NCBI GenBank assembly: GCA_033977485.1
Contig: CM066998.1
Span: forward strand, 25,049,501 to 25,113,500
Source of the DNA: Hydrangea macrophylla
Lineage: Eukaryota; Streptophyta; Magnoliopsida; Cornales; Hydrangeaceae
DNA length: 64,000 nt
Direction of reading: 5' to 3'
Part shown: one piece after another, positions 22,880-32,900 of the stretch
How positions within the stretch are numbered: position 1 is the stretch's first letter
Layout of the letters: every line of letters begins with the position of its first letter
Program-made: the position numbers and the translations under genes
Notes under the pieces: generated by a model
Database searches by the model: none
Told to the model about the DNA's origin: nothing
What the model saw: the letters and a program-made list of their open reading frames with translations, nothing else

Positions 22880-23360
22880 ATTCCTATTTGATTATACTAC
22901 AATCAGGCTACTTACCTTGTACCAGTGGTCTCTTGTATCTATAAAAGAGATTCTTCACCCCCATAGAAAGGGATCGATGAATTGTCATTGTATCGCAACT
23001 CACTTACATGCCCATGCCCTGCAGGCGTCAGGTAGCTCCAGTCCATTGTTGGTTGACCAAAGACCCCCCTGGCTATTCAACATCATAGTGCAAGTGCTCC
23101 GACACACCACGTGGACATAGGTCTCTTAATTAATAGTGCCGAACCACATGCAAACATCATAGTGCAAGTGCTCCCTGCAGGCGTCAGGTAGCTCCAGTCC
23201 ATTATTGGTTGACCAAAGACCCCCCTGGCTATTCAACATCATAGTGCAAGTGCTCCAACACACCACGTGGACATAGGTCTCTTAATTAATAGTGTCGAAC
23301 CACATGCAAACTCACTTGTCCATTTCTTCTTACTCATTAACCCAAATTTTGGCATCATCA
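22880..23360 (+). repeat. Diverged Tat LTR fragment with a 156-bp tandem duplication, inside integrase
   Basis: The start resembles the middle of the Tat LTR (ACTACAATCAGGCTACTTACC...CTTGTATCTATAAAAGAG) and the end is TTTTGGCATCATCA, like the LTR terminus. CCCTGCAGGCGTCAGGTAGC starts at 23017 and again at 23173, giving 1.9 units of 156 bp. This piece is related to, but clearly distinct from, the LTRs of the element it sits in. Confidence 0.72.
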
Positions 23361-23586
23361 GCCACTAATAAACGAAACAAAATAACAAGACTGCTACTAA
23401 ACTAGAAATTCAAAATACTTCCCCTAGACCGGGTCACCGCATGTCCCTATGTAGGTAGGAACATGACAATGACATGAATGTACTCCATGGAAAAGATGAC
23501 TAGCACGTCCACTCCTTAGAAAGCATCTGATGAAGGTGGCATGGCATCATGTCTATATGTATCAAACAGTGCTCAATTCGGATGCT

Positions 23587-24265
23587 CTATAGGATAAATG
23601 GGGGCAACTTTATCTCATCCTCGTCCTTGATTATCTCAGGTGCTAAGTCTACCTCATCTTCCTCTTCGATTATCTCAGGTGCTAAGTCTACTTCATCCTC
23701 ATCTGGACTATCGTACAGTGCAAAAAATGGAAGCTATATCCTCTGGGGACCAGCCAGGATATCTGTGCCAATGTCTCATAATGACCGGGACATAATCTGA
23801 CAAATCCCTATAAGGATACGTGACCTCAAGCGAAGCAACAATGGTATCGATAGGCTCACTCAAAGGGATATCACCTAGACTTTGTATAACACCCTCATCA
23901 TCCTCGTCCTCATCGTCATCAGTCCAGTAATTGACCAATTCAAAAGAAGAGGACTCTGAGGAAGTCGGGGGTTCACTATAGGGACCATCTACATATGTGG
24001 GATCATCGCCAAACAGACTGTCCTCATCGTCCGAAGAATAAGAACAAATAGGAATAGGGATACGAGGATGATGACAGAACTATGAATAGGGGTCACAACC
24101 AGGATGACCGATTGGACCATACAATTTGGCTTTAGGGACACTAGATCTAGGTGAGATGTCATCATCAGATGTACTATGATCGGAGTGAAGACTAGACTCA
24201 CTAGAATGACTATCTGGTGAAGATGATGGAGATATAGCGTGGAATATATATATAGAGAGAGAGAG
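23587..24265 (-). pseudogene. Unrecognised acidic, serine-rich protein remnant
   Basis: On the minus strand one frame runs from the integrase junction (about 24265) to 23708 with a single TAG (near 24079), then shifts frame and ends at a TAG at 23587-23589. In order it has a Ser-rich start (SSSPDSHSSESSLHSDHSTS), two acidic runs (SSDDEDSLFGDD; TDDDEDEDDEG), a folded-looking stretch with aromatic residues (YPYRDLSDYVP, HWHRYPGWSPEDIASIF) and a tail with DEVDLAPEII twice in tandem. That is a 39-base duplication visible at about 23625-23695. I recognise no family. It could be the antisense gene of another retrotransposon or a captured host exon. The sequence to about 23361 reads like a 3' UTR. 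Confidence 0.5.
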
Positions 24266-25075
24266 TGGCCGAGCCCTTGGCGACAATAACCAAACGGAAA
24301 ATGGAAAGCTTAGTAGAAAGGAATATTCTCAGTAGGTTCAGCATTCCCTAGGTCCTGGTCAGCGATAACAATAGACAATTTGACACCCCTATCTTCAGGC
24401 AGTTTTGCTCGGGCTACGGGATACTAAATCATTACTCCTCCCCTGAGCACCCGCAAGCCAACGGTCAAGCCAAGGTAACCAACCGGATAATCTTGCAGTC
24501 AATTAAAACAAGGCTTGAAGGCGCCAAAGGGCTGTGGGCTGAAGAACTACCAACCCTCCTGTGGGCCTACCGCACTACACCCCGAGCGGCAACAAGCGAG
24601 ACGCCATTCTCTTTAACCTACGGATTTGAGGCGGTGGTCTCCATAGAGCTCGGGTTGCCTACATATCGGGTGGCTAACTTCAGCGCGCTGGATAACAAAG
24701 AAGCTCTCCGGTCAGAACTGGATCTCGTGGAGGAAAGAAGAGACCGAGCCTATCTAAAGGTGGCAACCTACAAGTAACGGGTTTCACGATATTACAACAG
24801 CAAGGTAAAGCACTGCAGTTTTCAAGTCGGAGACCTCGTCCTTAAAGCAGTGAACCAGTCTACCCGGATCCTGAGCCATGGGAAATTGGGGGCAAACTGG
24901 GAAGGCCCGTATAAAGTAACCCAGGTAAACCGACCAGAACTTACTGGCTATAGAGCATGGACGGGCACGATCTTTCTGATCCTTGGAATGTGCAACACCT
25001 CCGTAAGTATTATCAGTAACACTTGGCCATGGGAATTTAGTATTGGTAGAGAAATTTGTTTTTGTAGCTCTAATT
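24266..25075 (+). pseudogene. Tat integrase, core end and C-terminal domain
   Basis: The frame resumes inside the catalytic core (VAEPLATITKRKMESLVE, 24266 on). It passes the second aspartate (VLVSDNNRQFD, about 24353-24385) and reaches SPEHPQANGQAKVTNR (about 24440-24487). There the third catalytic acidic residue is a lysine (codon AAG), so the active site is lost. AYRTTPRAATSETPFSLTYG and a C-terminal GPYKVTQVNRPELTGY domain follow. A TAG lies at 24347 and a TAA at 24776. The first aspartate was removed with the insert at 22880-24265. Confidence 0.85.
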
Positions 25076-25129
25076 GAGCAAACGCTATAAATTTTTGTTT
25101 TTTTTTTAATAAAATTGAATAATTTTGCA

Positions 25130-25997
25130 AATTTATTCCTGTCAGTACTCCATGCAATACAAAAAGTCCTCGGGCCTAACCCCGAGGCACAAAAAGACCT
25201 CGGACTCCGAACCCAGGCACAAAAGGACCCTACAACCACCCATGTTCCAAGTCGATTTCCTACGGTCACTCCTTAGCACACCCCGCCTTCGCAGGATGCT
25301 CGGGGGGCAGGGGATGCTAGACCTAAACAGAAAATTACATAAAGCTTCGCTTAGGTCCAGCTGACGACAGGGGCAAATTCCTAGGTGGCCGACGATGGCA
25401 AGCTTCAAAGGACCCTGCAACCACCCATGTTCCAGGTCAGTTTTCTACGGCCACTCACTCCTGCACTCCCGCCTTACCAAAATACTAGGGGGGCAGGGGG
25501 ATATTAGGCCAAAACTGGAAATCACACCGGTCACTAAAAGAACTTGGAAGATATTCCTAAGTACTTACAGTGATCAGAGATAATATCCGAGACGGTAAAA
25601 CAGGATACTCCTATAATACACCAGGACATCCCGGACGGTAAAGTAGGGTAATCCTATAATACACCGGGACCTCCTAGATGCTACACAGGACAAGTTCTTA
25701 TGGCACACTGGGCAATTACCTTTAAAATAGGTCAAAGAGACTAGGTGTTCTACTGGTTATGGTCCTAAACCATTTGCTAAGGCAGGGGTTAGGTCGACTA
25801 AAAACCGAGTGGATACTGGCAATTAAAAACAAGCACAGTGTAGATAAAAGTCAACAGTTAATGGAAAAAAAGTTTGACTTCAAGCCGAAAATGGAAAGAA
25901 AGTTTGACCTCAAGGGCCTTTTCATTAATGATTGAAAACTGTACAAAGCCTGGGGGGCAGTTATAGTAGCCTCCCCAACAAAGAAAAAACTACAACG

Positions 25998-26040
<43 letters not shown>
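25130..26040 (+). other. Post-pol region of the Tat element with duplications and polypurine tracts
   Basis: No protein is encoded on the plus strand. A block of about 100 bp occurs twice (25222-25323 and 25407-25510; AAAGGACCCT-CAACCACCCATGTTCCA...CTACGG..CACTC). Short CCGAGGCACAAAAAG units lie at 25160-25225. GGGGGGCAG occurs at 25302, 25488 and 25952, the same core as the 3' polypurine tract at 28860. A second pair of related blocks, ...GACGGTAAA..AGG.TA.TCCTATAATACACC (25590-25670), is a short duplication. A run of 40 A (26000-26039) ends the region. Confidence 0.75.
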
Positions 26041-26042
<2 letters not shown>

Positions 26043-28026
26043 AATTGTCCACAACCACCACTTCTTCCTCCTCCGCAGCCTGCTCTTCCACAGAGGGGTC
26101 CCCGGTCGGTACAGCTTCAGCAGCGACCTCGGAGTCAGCCTGGCCCTCCTTCCAGTAACTGAACTCTGCCCAAGAGTAGCCGGACAGGTCCCAGTCAGGG
26201 TGGTCGGCAGCAGCCCGCTTCGCCAGGTCAGCGTAGCCCGTGAGGAACCCTGCCTCGAATTCTTCCTCAACATCCTTGGCTTCAACTTCCCGAGCGGCAG
26301 TGAGCTCCGAAAGCGTGGCCATCATGGCTTCCAAGTCCTTATCGGCAGTAATCCTCCCGGCCTCCGCGGTTGCAGTTTTCAACTCCGCAACCTTCCGGGC
26401 AGCCCGCTCGGTTGACAGAGAGTCGCGAGTCTCTCCCAGCTCCAGGGCCGCTGCCCAGGATTTTTCCTCCTCCATAAAGAGAGCAAACTCCGCGGACTCC
26501 CAGGCAGCCCTCTCCACGGACAGGTCAGCCTCTGCAGCGGCCAACCTCTCAGTAACGCTGGAAAGGGTGGTCTCAGCCTCGGCCGCAATACAGCCAATCT
26601 GCAAAGAACAAGACAACGTCAGTACACGCATGGAAGAAAAGCTAATGTTCATATTGCAAAGTGACTTACCATGTGGCTGATGCTGTATAGCCAACCAATG
26701 ATGGCCTCGGGGCTTAGTAGGGCGCATTTGTCAATTTGACTCTGTAGTAGCCTAGGCCAGACCTTTCCGCGGACGTCGTCCGCCATCTCAACCGCCGGCC
26801 GTGAGGAGGGGAGCGCACGAGTTGTGTCCTCCATGCTCGAGAAGGAGACCCCAGACGGTTTGGCTACCGGGGGAAGTGGTAAAGGCACGGCGATGGTTAC
26901 GCTAGGTGTTGAGGCCCCAGCAGCCTCCTTCTCTGCCCGGATAGAGATTCCCCGGGAGATCCTTTTGAGGGGTTGGCCCTCGGCGGGGTCTGGCTTCTTC
27001 CTCTTCTGGCCAGAGATGGGATTTACTAGGAATGATTGCCGGGAAGATGGGAGCTATAAAGTGGTGCTGGGGCTCGTAGGAGATCTTCGGGTTTCCTGAC
27101 TGAGTCAACACTTGATTGATGTTAGTTGGGTCCTCCACCAAGGACAAGATCCTTGCTTGGAACTCGTCGGGAAGACTTGGCGAGTCAACTGATCCCACTG
27201 CAAGGCAAACATACAAACGGGTTAGTCATTACAAAGTAAAAGGACTAATCAGGAAAGAAAAGGGATCGGGCTTACTCCTCAGTTTCTCCGCCCAAGAGAT
27301 CCTCAACTGCACACCCGGCACCTTTTCACACAGCCCCAGGGTGCATACTTGGAAGAATTTCTTCTTCCATCCTTTATTATTGCTCGGGCAGTTTACTATT
27401 ATCTTCTGCCCCTGCCTAGCCCCGAGCGAGAAGAAACCAGCTTCCCCGTGAACTTGGGAAGGCCAGTGGGTCCAGAAGAACTCTCGTAGGGTGAGTTCAT
27501 ACCCTAGAACTTGAGGCCATAAAGAGATGCACCCCATCAGATACCGCCATCCATTTGGGGCGAGTTGCCCGGGGGAGATCCTGAGGTAGATGAGTGCGTT
27601 TCGGGCAATAGGATGGAGCGGTAGGCACAGGCCTGCCATAAAGGCATCTTCGTACAAAGTGATGAAGCCCGACTCGTGGAAATGGGCCCCACCATCATGG
27701 ATAGAAAGAGAGAAGGGGTCGAGAATATCATATCTATCCCTGATCTGACCCAAGTCAGGACCTCGCAGGGTGCTGATGATAGACTCGCAGGCGAAGATGA
27801 CGCCGGGACTGTTCGGTACAGAACCTTCATCGCCCGACCCCCGAGATGTTGAGGCTACAGGAGAATCCCGGTGCGTCTCCTCGTGAGACACCCGGGCAGG
27901 GATCCTTCCCCCACTATGCTGATCAGAGGGGGCTGAAGAGGGAGGGTCTAGACTGGTGCTCAAGGTCCCTGACCGTGACTGCTCGTCTTCCGATCGGGAT
28001 GACGAGTTGAAGTCTGAGTGGCACAT
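26041..28026 (-). CDS. Antisense gene of the Tat element: putative gypsy-type transposon protein, spliced
   Basis: This gene runs opposite to gag-pol, between pol and the 3' LTR, where several Tat elements carry antisense ORFs. Exon 1 (28026-27276) has a Ser/Asp-rich start (MCHSDFNSSSRSEDEQ) and a globular domain (FMAGLCLPLHPIARNALIYL, SPGQLAPNGWRYLMGC) that resembles the Pfam 'putative gypsy type transposon' family (Transposase_28). A GT...AG intron (27275-27198, 78 bp) joins exon 2 in frame. Exon 3 ends at a CATG/GTAAGT donor; intron 26669-26599 leads to exon 4, an Ala/Glu-rich coiled coil (AAEADLSVERAAWESAEFAL) with an acidic end (AAEEEEVVVVDN) and TAG at 26042-26044. Between exons 2 and 3 the frame changes once near 26950-27010, by an indel or an unseen intron. 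The function is unknown. Confidence 0.72.
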
Positions 28027-28045
28027 GTCTCCGTCAATAGTGGAC

Positions 28046-28350
28046 CTAGAAGGTAGACAATCTTAAAATGGGTCAAGGACTCTAAGCCTGATATACAAAG
28101 GAGGCAGATCTAACAACCTAAAGGGTAGGTCGTATAAGACTCTAGAGAAAAGGTAACACTCTCTCAAGACTCTCCCAGGAGCACCAATTCGGTCCAACTG
28201 CTCTAACACACCTCCGGATTGGAAGAAATAATAGAACCTAAAAAAGAAAAAATCCCACGCTCATTCTGACCTAAGTGGGTTCGCTCCCTCCAGCTTTGTT
28301 CAGAAAAGAAGAAGAGAATGAAGAACTGAAGATAGAAAGGAAGGACTTAC
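28046..28350 (-). other. Candidate leader intron of the antisense gene
   Basis: On the minus strand CTT/GTAAGTCC (donor at 28350) and TACCTTCTAG/GTCC (acceptor at 28046) bound a 305-bp intron that would end 19 bases before the start codon. This is splice-site reading only; RNA data would settle it. Confidence 0.45.
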
Positions 28351-28463
28351 AAGATTAGGCACAGACAAGGGGTCGGGAATCTTGCTCGGGATCTTGTTTG
28401 CTTTCAAACCGCTCGGTAAACTCTCTCACTTGGCAGCAGGAATTGAAGAAATGAGCAAGTGTT

Positions 28464-28474
28464 CCTTATATAGG
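28464..28474 (-). promoter_or_regulatory. TATA box for the antisense gene
   Basis: CCTATATAAGG on the minus strand lies about 440 bp upstream of the antisense start codon, about 115 bp before the candidate leader intron. This gives the gene a complete promoter-leader-intron-exon order independent of the LTR. Confidence 0.5.
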
Positions 28475-28853
28475 AATAACGGGTGGTCTAGATCAATCAG
28501 ATCCAACGGCTCAGGAACTTTCCCGCCAAGAGCCGCCAGACAGCTGTCGCCTCGGGATAATGAAAGGTTGCCTCAAAATGCGCGCGCATTAAATGCGTGA
28601 CGCTACAATCCAGTTACCACGTAGCTGTTCGATTACATCCGAACCAACTTCGCTGGATCCTGACTAGGCCAATTACTCCCTGACACGTGGCAACACTACC
28701 GCCCGGGCTTCTCCCTGTACCTGTTGGTTACTCTACCGGGGTGATCTGGAAGGTGGGCCCCCATCCCGAGCAGCATTCCTGGAGGATATCCAGACGGTTT
28801 CCAAGGCAATACTGATTTTTGATCCTTACCCGATGAAGCATCCAGTCAGTTCC

Positions 28854-28869
28854 AAAAATGGGGGGCAGT
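28854..28869 (+). promoter_or_regulatory. 3' polypurine tract of the Tat element
   Basis: AAAAATGGGGGGCAGT lies directly against the 3' LTR start (TGATATGTCC, 28870). It primes plus-strand DNA synthesis during reverse transcription. Confidence 0.85.
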
Positions 28870-29482
28870 TGATATGTCCAAAATAATCCAGCCATGAAGC
28901 CGGTCTGCCAAGTCACCGAGAGGTGTTAGTTACTTCAGTAAAGGCGCCAATAGCCGAGCGATCCCGAGGTATTCGTCAGGACCGTGCAGTTCGTACCAAC
29001 AGGCCGGGCATGAAAGACCGCGGCATCCCGTGGACCCGGCCTAACTAGCAGTTTCCTAAACCAGCTATAAATCTACAAGATGGAATGTGGCAGTTTCCTA
29101 AACCGCTTAAGAAACTCTCCTCAAATCATGCAAATTAATTGTAATCAGATTAGGCTTCCTAATCCAATTAACTTACCATGTAAGGGTGGACTCTTGCATT
29201 TATAAAAGAGCCCACTTACCCTGTCTACAGGGATCCGAAAATAATTCTCTAGCTAACAAGCATACAACAGAGAACTCACCATTATACGCATATACCCGGT
29301 CAGTATTACTGGTAGTGTCGTCCCTTTTTGTTGGCTCACCAGGCCCGACAGTGATCTGCTAGTGAACGCGCACAGATGCAACCGTGGACGCAGGTCACCT
29401 TGTTAATGGGACTGAACCACATACAAATTGTTCTTGTCTTTTTCTCTCTCTAAACCCTTTTTACTATTTTTCGGCATCATCA
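28870..29482 (+). repeat. 3' LTR of the Tat element
   Basis: 613 bp; TATA box TATAAAAG at 29201-29208. It differs from the 5' LTR mainly by transitions plus an eight-base length difference around the AATCCAATTAACTTACC stretch near 29161. Confidence 0.93.
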
Positions 29483-29487
29483 TAAAG

Positions 29488-31369
29488 TATTATGACAATA
29501 TATGCCGAGCATAAAATCTAGCTATCACAAAAGTCTCTAGATATAAACATCAACTAACTATGACACATCTTCAAGTCTTCAGCTTGCAAAGTAGTCGTCT
29601 CCAGCATAACCTCCATCATAGTAGGCTTCCTCCTCATAGCCTTTCGCCATATATTCTTCCCTTGTATTCTCATAACCCTAATCAGTTGGATGTAAGATAT
29701 CCAGTGGTATAAAATGCCATCAGCTACAAAAGCTGAGTGAATGCAAATACTAACAGAATATCTATAGATGTGCATCATAAAAAAAACAACTTTAATAAGG
29801 ATCATCTCATCGTTCATACTTATGAATGCACCAACTCAATATATAACAACGGCATCGTCCCAACCAATCCCAAGCACGACATGGACTCTTGGGTACACAT
29901 TCCATCCGTAGTTGTGCATCCCATTACTCATTTTACATCTTGAACCACACTTTGCTAATGTAGCCCCATATCTTATAATCTATTGAACCTAACACAAAGT
30001 CCCCACTCTTTCACACGTAAGTCTGACATGCAATCCCATCTCTTTGGCCAAATGCCTTGATATATTCTGGCCAACACGCAACAATACACTCTGGCCAACA
30101 CGCCCTAATATACTCTTGCTAACATGCCCTATTTAAATCATACTTGACATGTAGTCCCCTATCCCATACTACCTATGCCTCACACGTAGTCCAAGCCCAC
30201 AACACTTATTTAAAACCCACATATCATTATGATCGAGCACACCCAATGATCCCAGCTTGCTAGGATTCCACCCCCGACATCATACGATCTTCGCGACCGT
30301 ATTCACACATACCAACATAAATGGTATCGACCTCTGCAGTCAATAGACCCACTACTATGCACGTCAGCTTATCAATCTGATCAACAACATTATAATTTCA
30401 TTATCTAATGGTTCTACTATTTAATGCATTAAGCCCATTATTCAAGGTGTGTATTGTCCCAATACAGCTACTATCAATCTACGCATGATATAAAATGACT
30501 TAATAATCCATCAGGTATAAACAAACTAAGCATTTAACAATCTATTCTATTCAATCGATTGAAATTTGTATCAATCGATTGAAGTTAAGTTCAATCGCTT
30601 GGGACATGTTCAATCGATTGAAGTTTCAATCGATTGAAACATGTTCAATCGCAGTTCGATTAATTAAAAATGTGTCTTCTTTCTAGAATTGAACTAGACA
30701 CTCTGTACGTGTTTGGGGTTTATTCTTTCTTGCCGAAACACATATATACTTATACATCTGTGCTACCAAGTGAGTATAGGCACTCATCGGTGAAGTCGGT
30801 GACACCGGTGATGTTTGGGGGCTCGGTAGCCGCGGGTGGTTCCTTGGTGAGCTTTCTTTCTCTCTTCCTTCTGCTCCTTCTCTTCTATTCCGTTCCTTCT
30901 TGCCAAAGGTGTGTAAGGGAGTGTTTGTGTATATATATATCTCTGTGTATGTATATGTATGTGAGTGTGTATATAATATGTATATTAGTGTATCTCTTTC
31001 TCTCTAACCAACTCAGCCAACATGTGTATGTGAGAGTGATACCTATATATAGGAGAAGAGGGTGAAGCTTGGCCGCATGAAATAAACTTGGTGTTCAAGT
31101 TCAGTCACTTTCAATCGATTGAAAGTGTGTTCGAGCGATCGAAATGAGTCCACGTATGGATTCAAGTCGGTAGAGTTTCAATCGATTGATATGGATTCAA
31201 TCGATTGAAAAGGCATAAGTTCAATCGATTGAAGAGGAAATCATGTTAATCGATTGAAAAAAGTCCAATCAATTGAGAAGGCTATTATAAAAAATGTAAA
31301 TACCAACATATTAAATCTTATTTATATAAACTGAAATACAAAAGTACAATGAAAATTTCAGGTATTACA
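29488..31369 (-). repeat. Main part of the 3' LTR of the minus-strand Tekay-type element
   Basis: With 17636-17775 on the other side of the Tat insertion this makes a 2.0-kb LTR. It aligns with 36250-36807 and 52036-53312: AAAAGTCTCTAGATATAAACATCAACTAACTA, TAGTCCCCTATCCCATACTAC, ACATATCATTATGA and ACCGGTGATGTT-type blocks recur. The minus-strand LTR start (TGTAATACCTGAAATTTTC) is at 31369 and a purine-rich tract (AGGGGGATGA) lies just outside it. Open frames here are LTR sequence and not genes. Confidence 0.82.
30552..31231. repeat. CAATCGATTG palindrome cluster in the 3' LTR
   Basis: Exact copies start at 30552, 30572, 30611, 30627, 31112, 31179, 31198 and 31222. Near copies (CAATCGCTTG, TAATCGATTG, CAATCAATTG) lie between. 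Most sit in TTCAATCGATTGAA, extending the palindrome. Confidence 0.88.
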
Positions 31370-31382
31370 TCATCCCCCTATA

Positions 31383-32900
31383 AATAAAGATTTCGTCCCC
31401 AAAATCCGAGCTAAGCGTCACTACAAGTCTGGGTACCTCTCACGCATCTCTAACTCCAACTCCCAAGAAGCTTCTCCTTCATCATGAAACTTCCACTAGA
31501 TCTTCACCAATAGAATTTCCTTATTCCTCAACTTCTTAACTCCTTGATCCAAAATTCACACTGGCCCTTCATGGAATGATACATTGTTGTTTACCTAGTT
31601 GTCTTCAAAATTGATTTCATGACTCAAATTGTGAGCACACTTCCTCAACATACTGATGTGAAAGACGTGTACTCCTGATATCTTAGGTGGCAACGCCAGT
31701 CTATAGGCAACCTTTATTACACGTTTGAGGATTTCAAATGGACTGATAAAGCGCAGTGCTAACTTTTCTCTCTTCTGACCAAATTTGACAACTCACACCT
31801 GTAATACCTTAAGTACCACATGATCTCCAACACTGAACTCTAAACTTCGATGATGTTGATTTGCATAACTCTTGTGTCTACTCTGCACCGTATGCATCCT
31901 TTCTTTCATGATCTTGATCTTGATCTTCTCATTAGTTTCTCGAACTAATTCAGTTCCAAGTAGTTGATTATCTCTAACCTTCACCCAACACAAATGTGAT
32001 CAGCATGGTCTCCTATATAATGCCTCAAAGGGTACCATCCCTATGCTCGAGTGGTGACTGCTATTATATGCAAACTCTACCAGCGGTAGATGAGTCTCCC
32101 ATAAGCTCTCAAAATCAATCACATATGCTCGCATCATGTCTTTCATTACTTGGTTAACTAGTTCAGTTTGTCCATCGGTCTGCGAGTGAAGGTAGTGCTC
32201 AAGCTTAGCAGTCGTACAACTTATTGTATATACATACAACTCAATCACTCGACCGGGTATGATATACGATAGGTAATAAAATATGCCTTGGTAAGTCGGT
32301 CCATAACTACCCAAATAGCATCGTGGTTTTGCTGAGACCTCTGTAAACATACCACGAAGTCCATGGTTATGTGTTCCGACTTCCATCCAAGAACAGTATT
32401 GGTTGTTAAAGTCCGAGTGGTTTCTGGTATTCTGCTTTCACATGTTTACACGTAAGACATTGAGATACATGCTCTATAACTTCTCATTTCATACCTTCCC
32501 ACTAGAAGTTCCTTTTCAAATCTTTATACATCTTTGTACCCCCTAGGTGGATAGTCATACGTGACTTGTGTGCTTCATCCAATATGTCCTTTCTAAGATA
32601 ATCTTCATCCGGCACACAAAGTCTGCCTCTATATCTGAGTGCTCCATCCGAACCAATACTCCAATTCTCTAGTTCCTTTACCATGGCACTTGTGAACCAT
32701 TGTTGAAGTCCTTCATTTTTCCTCTGTGCCTTAAAGATATGGCTGCTGAGGGTTAGTTGTTCTACCAAACATCCAAAGTGTTGTCCTTTACTTGGGTTTG
32801 AAGCCCAAATACTGAATTTAGTTAATGTTTCCAACGCTTGGCACTCTTTAACCATAAGAGAAGCGACTGCTATCCTTTAGGGTTTTTGACTCAATGCGTC
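31383..32900 (-). pseudogene. Integrase and chromodomain-like end of the minus-strand Tekay-type element
   Basis: Read on the minus strand: a zinc-binding N-terminus (DGALRYRGRLCVPDEDYLRKDILDEAHKS, about 32640-32560). The core end follows (HSQTDGQTELVNQVMKDMMRAY, about 32190-32120, with the third catalytic Glu in TDGQTELV), then VEFAYNSSHHSSIGMVPFEALYRRPC (about 32080-32000). The C-terminal domain reads SFEVGDHV-like LEFSVGDHVVLKVLQV (about 31840-31793), and the end resembles a chromodomain (WKFHDEGEASWELELEMRE, about 31490-31440). Frameshifts and stops are frequent, and the first half of the core is unreadable. Confidence 0.83.

Larger units (their letters stand above)
17776..29482 (+). mobile_element. 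Full-length Tat-lineage Ty3/gypsy retrotransposon
   Basis: Two LTRs of 605 and 613 bp flank an 11.7-kb element with the 5-bp target duplication TAAAG at 17771-17775 and 29483-29487. The uninterrupted relative of the target is at 36225-36250 (CATACATAAAGTATTATGAC), which confirms both edges. The internal order is primer-binding site, gag, protease, RT, RNase H, second RNase H, integrase, a long 3' region with an antisense gene, polypurine tract, LTR. I counted about 39 substitutions between the LTRs by eye (about 6 percent), mostly transitions. It cannot move: gag, RT and integrase have stops, and integrase has a foreign insert. Confidence 0.93.

Noticed and set aside
25851..26285. 144-codon minus-strand frame with a Phe run
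   Set aside because: It crosses the 40-base A run and lies in the wrong frame relative to the antisense gene's last exon; it is a shadow.
30670..31065. 131-codon plus-strand frame with a hydrophobic stretch (also at 52747)
   Set aside because: It lies in the pyrimidine-rich part of a minus-oriented LTR and is present in both LTR copies; the hydrophobic residues come from CTT/TTC repeats.
30552..31231. CRISPR-like array, because of short repeats at 20-70 bp spacing
   Set aside because: The repeats are 10 bp, palindromic and irregularly spaced in a plant LTR; no cas gene and a eukaryotic context.
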